Positions 56,585-64,000 of a stretch of DNA of 64,000 nt are shown here, piece by piece. The notes beneath the pieces were generated by a model that worked only from the letters and a program-made list of their open reading frames with translations, was not told the DNA's origin and made no database searches. Where the stretch lies: the NCBI RefSeq assembly GCF_010993735.1, contig NZ_WQNI01000009.1, positions 62,001 through 126,000 of the forward strand. Reading direction: 5' to 3'. How positions within the stretch are numbered: position 1 is the first letter of the stretch; each line of letters begins with the position of its first letter. The translations under genes were made by a program, and so were the position numbers. Origin of the DNA: Chelativorans alearensis (lineage in GTDB: Bacteria > Pseudomonadota > Alphaproteobacteria > Rhizobiales > Rhizobiaceae).

Positions 56585-57328
56585 TCACCGCGCCAGCCAC
56601 CCCCCATCGACCGGCAGCACGGCCCCATGCACATAGGCCGCCGCGTCCGACGCCAGAAACACCGCCGCGCCGCCGATGTCCGACGGCTCGCCCCAGCGGC
56701 CGGCCGGGATGCGTTCCAGGATCGCCCGATAACGCGTCTCGTCCTCGCGCAGCGCCTTGGTGTTCGAGGTGGCGATGTAGCCCGGCGCGATGGCGTTGAC
56801 GTTGATGCCCTTGGCCGCCCATTCGCAGGCCAGTAGCCGCGTCAGCCCAACGATGCCGTGCTTGGAGGCCGTGTAGGAGGCGACGCGTATGCCGCCCTGG
56901 AAGGAGAGCACCGAGGCGATGTTGATGATGCGCCCGCCAGCCCCCCGCGCGAGCGCGGCCCGCCCGAAGGCCTGGGACAAAAGGAACGCCGCCTTCAAGT
57001 TGACGTCGATCACCTCGTCCCAGTCGGCTTCCTGGAAGTCCACCGCGTCGGCGCGGCGGATGATGCCGGCATTGTTGACGAGGATATCGAGCCCCGCCAC
57101 CTCCTCGACTTTCCGTGCGGCGGCCTTCGGATCGGCAAGGTCAAGCGCCAGCGCCTCGGCGCTGCCGCCGGCCGAACGAATGCGCTCTACGGTTTCGTCC
57201 ATGGCGGACCGGCCGGCACAGACGACGTGCGCGCCCGCCCAGGCCAGCGACGCGGCGATCCCCTGGCCGATGCCCGTATTGGCGCCCGTCACGAGGGCCC
57301 GGCGGCGCGAAAGGTCGAACGGCTTCAC
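56585..57328 (-). CDS. kduD: 2-deoxy-D-gluconate 3-dehydrogenase / 2-keto-3-deoxygluconate oxidoreductase KduD
   Basis: A 247-residue SDR that reduces 2,5-diketo-3-deoxygluconate to 2-keto-3-deoxygluconate with NADH. TGANTGIGQGIAASLAWAGAHVV, NNAGIIRRADAVDFQEADWDEVIDVNLKAAF and the active site YTASKHGIVGLTRLLACEWA are characteristic of KduD. It overlaps kduI by four bases and is the last gene of the uronate operon. Confidence 0.92.
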   Translation of the reverse strand: MKPFDLSRRRALVTGANTGIGQGIAASLAWAGAHVVCAGRSAMDETVERIRSAGGSAEALALDLADPKAAARKVEEVAGLDILVNNAGIIRRADAVDFQEADWDEVIDVNLKAAFLLSQAFGRAALARGAGGRIINIASVLSFQGGIRVASYTASKHGIVGLTRLLACEWAAKGINVNAIAPGYIATSNTKALREDETRYRAILERIPAGRWGEPSDIGGAAVFLASDAAAYVHGAVLPVDGGWLAR

Positions 57329-58149
57329 CGCATGCCTCCGATCTCCACCATCTCCACGTCCTTGTAGTCGATATTATCGCCGGCCATGGCCCAGATGAAG
57401 GTGTAGGAGGACGTGCCGGCGCCGGAATGGATCGACCAGCTCGGCGAGATCACCGCCTGGTGGTTGGCGACCACCAGATGCCGCGTCTCCTGCGGCTCGC
57501 CCATCAGATGGAAGACCCGATGATCCTCCGCCAGATCGCGGTAGAAATAGACCTCCGAGCGGCGGTCGTGCAGATGAGCGGGCATGGTGTTCCAGATGGA
57601 ACCGGTGGCGAGCCGCGTCATGCCCATGACGAGCTGGCAGGTCTCCAGAACGTCGGGGTGGATGAACTGATAGATGACGCGCTCGTTGCTGCTTTCGGTA
57701 CTGCCGAGCGCCACCTGCGCCGCATCGTCGATCCTGATGAGCCGCGTCGGGCAGGTGCGGTGCGCCGGCGCGGAGACGAGATAGAAGCGCGCGCCATCGC
57801 CCGAAAAGGAAAGCGGCCCGGCGCCCATCCCCACATAGAGCATGTCGCCGTCCGCCACCTCGTAGCTGTCGCTGCCGGCGCGGATCCCGCCCGAGCCGCG
57901 CACGCAGGCGATGCCGATCTCGCGGCGGTCGAGCAGGCTCTCGGTGCCGGCCTCGGGAACATGGTCGATTGGAACAGCCCCGCCCGCCGGCTCGACGCCG
58001 CCAACGATCATCCGGTCGTGGTGGGAATAGACGAGGCGCGCCTTGCCCGGCTGGAACAGGTCCTCGATAAGGAAATGCCGGCGCAGTTCCTCCGTCGTCA
58101 TGGTCTTGGCGAATTCCGGGTGGACCGGGCGGCGGGTTTCGGTCGTCAT
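57325..58149 (-). CDS. kduI: 5-dehydro-4-deoxy-D-glucuronate isomerase KduI
   Basis: A 274-residue cupin enzyme that isomerises 5-keto-4-deoxyuronate (formed from the GH105 product) to 2,5-diketo-3-deoxygluconate. RRHFLIEDLFQPGKARLVYSHHDRMIVGG, IWNTMPAHLHDRRSEVYFYRDL (metal ligands His, His, Glu) and SPSWSIHSGAGTSSYTFIWAMAGDN are family hallmarks. ATG 58149 has AGGAAG at six bases; an in-frame GTG precedes it. Confidence 0.95.
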   Translation of the reverse strand: MTTETRRPVHPEFAKTMTTEELRRHFLIEDLFQPGKARLVYSHHDRMIVGGVEPAGGAVPIDHVPEAGTESLLDRREIGIACVRGSGGIRAGSDSYEVADGDMLYVGMGAGPLSFSGDGARFYLVSAPAHRTCPTRLIRIDDAAQVALGSTESSNERVIYQFIHPDVLETCQLVMGMTRLATGSIWNTMPAHLHDRRSEVYFYRDLAEDHRVFHLMGEPQETRHLVVANHQAVISPSWSIHSGAGTSSYTFIWAMAGDNIDYKDVEMVEIGGMR

Positions 58150-58210
58150 CACTCTTCCTCGTTCTGCTGTTGGCCCTCCGACCGGGGCCGAAAACGGACG
58201 TCGCGGGCCG

Positions 58211-59008
58211 CTATTCCTCGCGGATCGGCTCCACCACGAAGAGGCCGCCCTGGTAAAAGGCCTCCGGCGCGTCCTTGGGGGGCGGTGGCGCCTTGGCGTA
58301 GACCTCGTCGCGGTAGACGGCCGAGTTGTCCTTCGGCCGCCAGCCGAGATAGCCGACGTAGCTGTTGTCCCACCAGCAATCGTCGTTGTCGGATACGCCG
58401 TAGATGACCGGGCAGCCGAGCCGCGGCACGGTAAAAACGCGCTCGACCAGCGAGACGAAGTCGTCTGGGCTCAGCCACGTGGCCAGCATGCGGCGGTCGA
58501 CGGGCTTGGGAAAGCACGAGCCGATGCGCACAAGGGCGGTCTCGATGCCGAAGCGGTGGTGGTACATCTGCGCCAGCCCCTCGCCGAAGTGCTTGGAGAC
58601 GCCGTAGAGCGTATCGGGCCTGGGCGGTGCGGTGTGGTCGAGGTGCTGGTCCTGCGTATAAAGCCCGATCACGTGGTTGGAGCTGGCAAAGAAGATGCGG
58701 TTGCAGCCATGCTTGCGGGCGGCTTCATAAAGGTGGAAGACGCCGTGGATGTTGGCGTTGGCGATGACGGAGAACTTGTCCTCCACCGACTGGCCGCCCA
58801 GATGCACGATGCCGTCGCAGCCTTCCACCAGGCGTTCCACGGCGCGGGCATCGCCAAGGTCGCACTGCACGCATTCCTCGTTCGGCCCGGCGGGGCCGAT
58901 ATCGGCGATGTCGGAAACGCGCAGCGTCTCGGCGAGATGGGCAAGCCTTTGGCGGGCCATCTTGCCCAGCCCGCCGCCGGCACCGGTGATGAGAAGTCGT
59001 TTCAGCAT
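58211..59008 (-). CDS. udh: Uronate dehydrogenase
   Basis: A 265-residue NAD-dependent SDR that oxidises galacturonate or glucuronate to the aldaro-lactone. Motifs: LLITGAGGGLGKMARQRL, IVHLGGQSVEDKF, FASSNHVIGLY, catalytic YGVSKHFGEGLAQMYH, and the late DNDDCWWDNSYVGYLGWRPKDNSA typical of Udh. ATG 59008 has GAGAG upstream; an alternative four codons earlier is weaker. It sits between the TRAP permease and kduI genes. Confidence 0.93.
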   Translation of the reverse strand: MLKRLLITGAGGGLGKMARQRLAHLAETLRVSDIADIGPAGPNEECVQCDLGDARAVERLVEGCDGIVHLGGQSVEDKFSVIANANIHGVFHLYEAARKHGCNRIFFASSNHVIGLYTQDQHLDHTAPPRPDTLYGVSKHFGEGLAQMYHHRFGIETALVRIGSCFPKPVDRRMLATWLSPDDFVSLVERVFTVPRLGCPVIYGVSDNDDCWWDNSYVGYLGWRPKDNSAVYRDEVYAKAPPPPKDAPEAFYQGGLFVVEPIREE

Positions 59009-59034
59009 GGGTACTCTCATTGGATCAGGTTGGC

Positions 59035-60312
59035 CTATTGGATCAGATTGGGCAGCGTCATCGATATGGCCGGAATATACGTCGTCAAGAGCAGCGCGAC
59101 GAGGATGGCCAGATAGAACGGCCAGATCGTCTTCACCGCGTCCTGTATCTTCACCCCGCCAACGGCGCAGCCGACGAACAGGCACGCCCCGACCGGCGGC
59201 GTGCACAGCCCGAGGCCAAGGTTCATCAAGAGGATGATGCCGAACTGTACCGGGTCGACGCCGATGGAGACGGCAACCGGCAGGAAGATCGGCGTGCAGA
59301 TGAGGATCAGCGCCGCCATGTCCATGATCATGCCCAGCGTCAAAAGGATGAGGTTGAGCATGAGCAGGATGACGAGCGGGTTGTCGGAAACGACGGTAAC
59401 CGCGCCGGCAAGCAGCTCCGGCACCCGGTAGAGCGCCAGGAGATAGGCGAAGCCTGAGGCGCAGCCGACCAGGATCATCACCAGCGACGTGGTGATGACG
59501 GACCGCAGCACCGCCACCTTGAAGTTTTTCCACGTCAACTCGCGGTAGACCAGCGTCGTCACGGCAATCGCGTAGATGGCGCCGAGGGCGCCCGACTCCG
59601 TCACGGTCATGATGCCGGAGAGCACACCGCCGACGATGATGACGGCGGTGAAGAGGCCGGGAAGGGCGATGACGAAGCTTGATGCGAGCACCGCCCAACC
59701 GGGGAAAGCCTCGCCGCCATAGCCGCGCTTGACGGCCACCAGGTAGGCGGCGACGCCGAGGCACAGGCACATCAGGATGCCCGGCACGATACCGGCGATG
59801 AAGAGCCTGGAGACCGAGACGCCGCCTGCCGCCACGGCGAACAGGATCATGTTGTGGCTGGGCGGAATGACGATACCGGCGATGGAGGATGTGACCGTCA
59901 CATTCACATTATAATCAGCATCATAGCCCTTTTCCTTCATAACCGGAATCAGGATCGAGCCAAGTGCAGAGGTATCGGCCACGGCTGAGCCGGAAATACC
60001 CCCGAAGAGCATCGAGGAGGCCACGTTGACGACGCCCAGCCCACCGCGCAGCGCGCCCACGGCCGCCGCCGCCAGACGCACGAGCCTCGCCGCGATGCCG
60101 CCCTGCATCATCAATTCGCCGGCGAAGATGAAGAAGGGGATCGCCAGGAGCGAGAAGACCGAAATGCCGGAAAGGATGCGCTGGAACGCCACGAAAAGCG
60201 GCAGGCCCTCGTAGAGGAAGCCGGCGACGGTGGCGATACCGAGCGCGAAGGCCACCGGCACGCCTGCAACCATCAGGCCGAAGAAGAGGCCGAAGAGTAA
60301 TGCCAAACCCAT
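59035..60312 (-). CDS. dctM: TRAP transporter large permease (DctM)
   Basis: A 425-residue twelve-segment permease: LFGGISGSAVADTSALGSILIPVMKEKGY and LGMIMDMAALILICTPIFLPVA are DctM landmarks. ATG 60312 fits the family start MGLALLFGLFFGLM; the frame extends 60 codons further into the dctQ end without similarity. It is part of a dctP-dctQ-dctM uptake system, likely for uronates. Confidence 0.93.
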   Translation of the reverse strand: MGLALLFGLFFGLMVAGVPVAFALGIATVAGFLYEGLPLFVAFQRILSGISVFSLLAIPFFIFAGELMMQGGIAARLVRLAAAAVGALRGGLGVVNVASSMLFGGISGSAVADTSALGSILIPVMKEKGYDADYNVNVTVTSSIAGIVIPPSHNMILFAVAAGGVSVSRLFIAGIVPGILMCLCLGVAAYLVAVKRGYGGEAFPGWAVLASSFVIALPGLFTAVIIVGGVLSGIMTVTESGALGAIYAIAVTTLVYRELTWKNFKVAVLRSVITTSLVMILVGCASGFAYLLALYRVPELLAGAVTVVSDNPLVILLMLNLILLTLGMIMDMAALILICTPIFLPVAVSIGVDPVQFGIILLMNLGLGLCTPPVGACLFVGCAVGGVKIQDAVKTIWPFYLAILVALLLTTYIPAISMTLPNLIQ

Positions 60313-60329
60313 TGGGGGCAGACCTTTTG

Positions 60330-60851
60330 CTAGCGGCCCAACGCGCGAAGGCGACGGTAGAGGCCGGAGGAGACGAAGAGAACCATCAGAACGCCGCAGA
60401 TGACGAGCGGCGCGGCGCGCCAGCTTTCCGAGAGGCCCAGAAGCGGTATCTTTCGATTGAGGTTGGTGGCGACGAGATGCCATCCCTGCCACGCCATGAA
60501 GGCGCCGAAGACGATGAGCGCCACATCGGAAATAACCTCCAGCACGCGGCGCGGCAGCCGCGGCATCGCTTCACGCACGAAGTCGATGCTGAGATGCGTG
60601 TTGCGGCGGATGCCGACCGCCGCCCCGAGAAAGGTCACATAGGCGACGATCAGAAGCGCGGCCTGCTCGACCCAGGTGGGTGTATTGTTGAGGATGTAGC
60701 GGCCGTAGACCAGCCAGCCGAAGATCACGATGAGAACGACCATAAGCACGCCGGCCACGCGGAGGCAGAATTCGGAAGTCGCGTCCAGAAACCGCTCGAC
60801 CGTATCCCCCTCGCCCGCCGCATGGCCGGGCTGGCCCTGATCGTCCTGCAT
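60330..60851 (-). CDS. dctQ: TRAP transporter small permease (DctQ)
   Basis: A 173-residue four-segment subunit; the motif NTPTWVEQAALLIVAYVTFLGAAVGIRRNTHLSIDF is characteristic of DctQ. ATG 60851 has GGAGA at nine bases. It lies 17 nt before dctM. Confidence 0.92.
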   Translation of the reverse strand: MQDDQGQPGHAAGEGDTVERFLDATSEFCLRVAGVLMVVLIVIFGWLVYGRYILNNTPTWVEQAALLIVAYVTFLGAAVGIRRNTHLSIDFVREAMPRLPRRVLEVISDVALIVFGAFMAWQGWHLVATNLNRKIPLLGLSESWRAAPLVICGVLMVLFVSSGLYRRLRALGR

Positions 60852-60912
60852 CGCCTGTCTCCGTTGGCCGCCGAACGTCGGCGCCTGTACGGCGCCGACG
60901 GCGTTTCTCAAC

Positions 60913-61899
60913 CTATTCGGTTTCCTTGATCGCCTTGATCAGTGGCTCGAGGTCAGGGTTCTCCTCGATGAACGTGGCGTAGATCGGCTCCATCGCTTCC
61001 TGGAAAGCGGCCTTGTCCTCGACCTCGTTGACTGTCACGCCGGCTTCCTCGACCTTCTTCCGGCTGGCCATGACCTGCTCGGTGAACAGCTTGCGCTGCG
61101 TCTCGGCGGACCTGATCGCCGCCTGACGGACGATTTCCTGATCCTCCGGCGACAACTCGTCCCAGCTCGACTTGGCGATGCAGACGCATTCAGGAATGAT
61201 CAGATGGTCGGTGATGGAGTAATAGCGCGCGACTTCGTAGTGGCCGGTCGAATCGAAAGACGCATAATTGTTCTCCGCCCCGTCGATCACCCCTGTCTTC
61301 AGCGACTGGTAGACTTCGCCGAAGGCCATGGGCGTGGCGTTGCCGTCAAGCTCGCCGACCATTCCCACGTAGAGATCGTTGTTCATCACCCGGATCTTGA
61401 GCCCCTTCACGTCCTCTGGATTCGCGATAGGATGCTTGGCGTTGTAGAAGCTGCGCGAACCTGAATCGTACCAGGCGAGCGACACCAGGCCGTACTCCTC
61501 CATGCCCTTGGAAAACCGGGCTCCGATCTCGCCGTCCATCACGCGGTACATGTGCTGAACGTCCTTGAACAGGAAGGGCAGCGAAACGACGTTGGTGACG
61601 GGGATGATCGGCCCCATCGGGCCCATGTTGAAATTGCCGAAATCGAGCGCACCGTTGCGCGTCTGCTCGATCGCATCGGGCTGGTCGCCCAGCACCGCGC
61701 TGTCATAGACGGTCGCGTTTATCCGTCCTTCCGTCTTCTCGGTCACCTCGTCGGCGAACTGCTTCATCGCGACGGTGTTGGGATAGCCTTCCGGATGGAT
61801 ATTCCAGCCGCGCCAGTCGGCCGCAGCCGCGGATCCGGCACCCGCAATGAGAACAGCGCCGGCCATGGTCGCGGCGCGGATCGTCGTTATCGCATTCAT
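60913..61899 (-). CDS. dctP: TRAP transporter substrate-binding protein (DctP)
   Basis: A 328-residue periplasmic receptor with signal peptide TMAGAVLIAGAGSAAAA. The DctP signature region LKIRVMNNDLYVGMVGELDGNATPMAFGEVYQSLKTGVIDGAENN holds the substrate-binding arginine and asparagine. GGAGGAATAAA precedes the start. It is the first gene of the six-gene operon dctPQM-udh-kduI-kduD; uronates are the likely substrates. Confidence 0.94.
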   Translation of the reverse strand: MNAITTIRAATMAGAVLIAGAGSAAAADWRGWNIHPEGYPNTVAMKQFADEVTEKTEGRINATVYDSAVLGDQPDAIEQTRNGALDFGNFNMGPMGPIIPVTNVVSLPFLFKDVQHMYRVMDGEIGARFSKGMEEYGLVSLAWYDSGSRSFYNAKHPIANPEDVKGLKIRVMNNDLYVGMVGELDGNATPMAFGEVYQSLKTGVIDGAENNYASFDSTGHYEVARYYSITDHLIIPECVCIAKSSWDELSPEDQEIVRQAAIRSAETQRKLFTEQVMASRKKVEEAGVTVNEVEDKAAFQEAMEPIYATFIEENPDLEPLIKAIKETE

Positions 61900-61921
61900 T
61901 TTATTCCTCCCTAAGTACGAT

Positions 61922-61973
61922 AGTTGTCATATATCCCTGTATTTTTATAATATGTATTTGGCAGCCGCGTCAA
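61922..61973 (-). promoter_or_regulatory. dctP operon promoter with putative GntR operator
   Basis: On the minus strand TTGACG (61973-61968), 17 bp, TTATAA (61950-61945). Just downstream, plus-strand AGTTGTCATATAT (from 61922) matches a site in the kdgD promoter at 12 of 13 positions. Position after -10 fits repression. Confidence 0.6.
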
Positions 61974-62063
61974 CAAGAGCGAAGCATGCAGCGCGCATTG
62001 ACACGGAAGGGGCCGCCGGCACAATCATGAGCCGGCATGGCGCCGGCAGGGAAGGAGTTCGAG

Positions 62064-62810
62064 ATGGCGGGTGGCGCTTCCAGGAATCCACGCGGAACGG
62101 AACGGCGCGAGGGCCGCGTCAACCTCGTCGGCATGGTCGGCGACGATCTCAGGCGGCGCATCGTCGAGGGCGAACTGAGCGTCGGCGACAAGCTGCCGAG
62201 CGAGGCCGAACTGACACGGCACTACGAGGTGAGCCGCACGGTCGTGCGCGAGGCCATCGCCTCGCTGCGCTACGACAGCCTTGTCGAGGCGCGGCAGGGC
62301 GCGGGCGTGTTCGTGCGCAATAACCGGCCGGCCGGCGGCTCGCCCTTTCCACAACCGGACATGGCGCGGATTTCCTCCATCATCGAGATCCTGGAACTGC
62401 GGGCGGCGGTGGAGATGGAAGCGGCCGCCCTTGCCGCCGCCCGCCGCTCGCCGGCACAGGAAGAGGCGATCATGGAGCGCTACGACGACATCGATGCGCT
62501 GATCGCCGAGGGCAAGCCGACGCGCGATGCCGACATGGCCTTCCACCTGGCGATTGCCGACGCCACCAACAATCCGCGCTTCCGGGAGTTTCTGGAACTG
62601 CTGGGCATCAGCGCCATCCCCCGTGCCATGTTGCAGCCGGACGCCGACGCCGCGACGCCGAAGGACTATCTCCTGAAGATCCAGGAGGAGCACCGGCGCA
62701 TCGCCGAGGCGATCTCCCTGCGCGACGAGGAGGCGGCACGCAAGGCCGTGCGCGTCCACCTGATCGGCAGCCAACAGCGCTACCGGTCGCGGCTCAGGCC
62801 GGAGGGGTGA
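62064..62810 (+). CDS. GntR family transcriptional regulator, FCD domain
   Basis: A 248-residue FadR-type regulator. Winged HTH: LRRRIVEGELSVGDKLPSEAELTRHYEVSRTVVREAIASLRYDSLVEARQGAGVFVR; FCD ligand domain follows with metal-site residues in MAFHLAIADATNN and EEHRRIAEAI. It is divergent from dctP and directly precedes kdgD, so it most probably represses both until a uronate-derived acid binds. AAGGAG precedes ATG 62064. Confidence 0.92.
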   Translation: MAGGASRNPRGTERREGRVNLVGMVGDDLRRRIVEGELSVGDKLPSEAELTRHYEVSRTVVREAIASLRYDSLVEARQGAGVFVRNNRPAGGSPFPQPDMARISSIIEILELRAAVEMEAAALAAARRSPAQEEAIMERYDDIDALIAEGKPTRDADMAFHLAIADATNNPRFREFLELLGISAIPRAMLQPDADAATPKDYLLKIQEEHRRIAEAISLRDEEAARKAVRVHLIGSQQRYRSRLRPEG

Positions 62811-62823
62811 TGTCATTCCCCTG

Positions 62824-62881
62824 GCGTCATCCCGGAAAGCCGAAAACAGTCTCCGCTTCGCTCCGACTTCCGGGATGACGC
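62824..62881. repeat. REP-like palindromic element, copy 2
   Basis: GCGTCATCCCGGAA and TTCCGGGATGACGC are perfect 14-base arms; the middle contains CTCCGCTTCGCTCCGAC, also found in copy 1. It lies just after the gntR stop and can act as its terminator. Confidence 0.8.
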
Positions 62882-62949
62882 GCGCGCGTGTGAGGATGAG
62901 AGAGGGCAGGCAACCCTCTCCTTACCCACAACGACATGTCATACATACA

Positions 62950-62977
62950 TTGACACATATATGATAACTCTTATGAT
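62950..62977 (+). promoter_or_regulatory. kdgD promoter with putative GntR operator in the spacer
   Basis: TTGACA (62950-62955), 16 bp, TATGAT (62972-62977). The spacer holds ATATATGATAACT, the reverse complement of AGTTATCATATAT, nearly identical to the dctP site. An imperfect dyad TGTCA...TGACA lies at 62937-62955. Confidence 0.65.
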
Positions 62978-63001
62978 CGCTGCCGTAGCCCCCAAGCATA
63001 G

Positions 63002-64000
<999 letters not shown>

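Overview
The window comes from a GC-rich alphaproteobacterium, most probably Hyphomicrobiales (Phyllobacteriaceae/Mesorhizobium/Nitratireductor-like). The grounds are a Ros/MucR zinc-finger regulator, a DivJ-type membrane kinase, a DUF6456 protein, a short two-subunit methylmalonyl-CoA mutase, a Rhizobium etli-type asparaginase, betI-betA-betB and oligogalacturonide/uronate genes in rhizobial style. I see no IS element, prophage or CRISPR array. The species assignment is inference.

Layout. 1-2.7 kb: 5' part of a sensor kinase, DUF5330, SufE, MsrB. 2.9-8.8 kb: complete seven-gene Mrp cation/proton antiporter operon (A-G), with start/stop codons overlapping or nearly so. 9.1-11.4 kb: regulatory cluster of MucR, a small conserved protein, an orphan DnaA-domain-IV-like HTH protein and a DUF6456 protein. 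11.6-26 kb: mostly housekeeping genes (oligopeptidase B, two cytochromes c, Fe-superoxide dismutase, branched-chain aminotransferase, haloacid dehalogenase, L,D-transpeptidase, HerA-like ATPase, methylmalonyl-CoA mutase, CorA, a probably damaged Doc-like gene, YqeY). 26-33 kb: carA, DUF2937, zinc metallopeptidase, NUDIX, VOC, asparaginase, DUF3750, SDR. 33-36.8 kb: glycine-betaine synthesis operon betI-betA-betB with a clear BetI operator. 36.9-41.2 kb: tRNA-Pro(CGG), then a patchwork containing two gene remnants (LysR, FecCD permease), an ECF sigma/anti-sigma/secreted-protein set, and a FloR/CmlA-like exporter with a candidate leader-peptide attenuator. 41.3-46.3 kb: LysR regulator divergent from a TAXI-TRAP transporter operon ending in a LigW-like decarboxylase. 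46.4-49.7 kb: MarR, VOC protein and VOC fragment, MFS exporter divergent from MerR with a MerR-type 19-bp-spacer promoter, and a glycine-zipper lipoprotein.

49.8-64 kb is a pectin/uronate catabolic region. A GH105 unsaturated-uronyl hydrolase and a four-gene sugar ABC importer sit divergently from an AraC regulator. A six-gene operon (dctP-dctQ-dctM-udh-kduI-kduD) then lies divergently from a GntR/FCD regulator, followed by kdgD and the start of a galactarolactone cycloisomerase gene. Read together: oligogalacturonides enter by the ABC system and are cut by GH105; KduI and KduD process the unsaturated residue. Free galacturonate probably enters by the TRAP system and is oxidised by Udh, isomerised by Gci and dehydrated by KdgD to 2-oxoglutarate semialdehyde. 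A shared 13-nt motif at the dctP and kdgD promoters suggests both are controlled by the GntR protein.

I did not find a convincingly new multi-gene system. The most unusual signals are the leader-peptide/hairpin before the FloR-like gene, the low-GC intragenic palindrome in betA, the heptamer inverted array between two convergent genes that supplies part of both C-termini, the uronate operator pair, and the orphan DnaA-C/DUF6456 gene pair.
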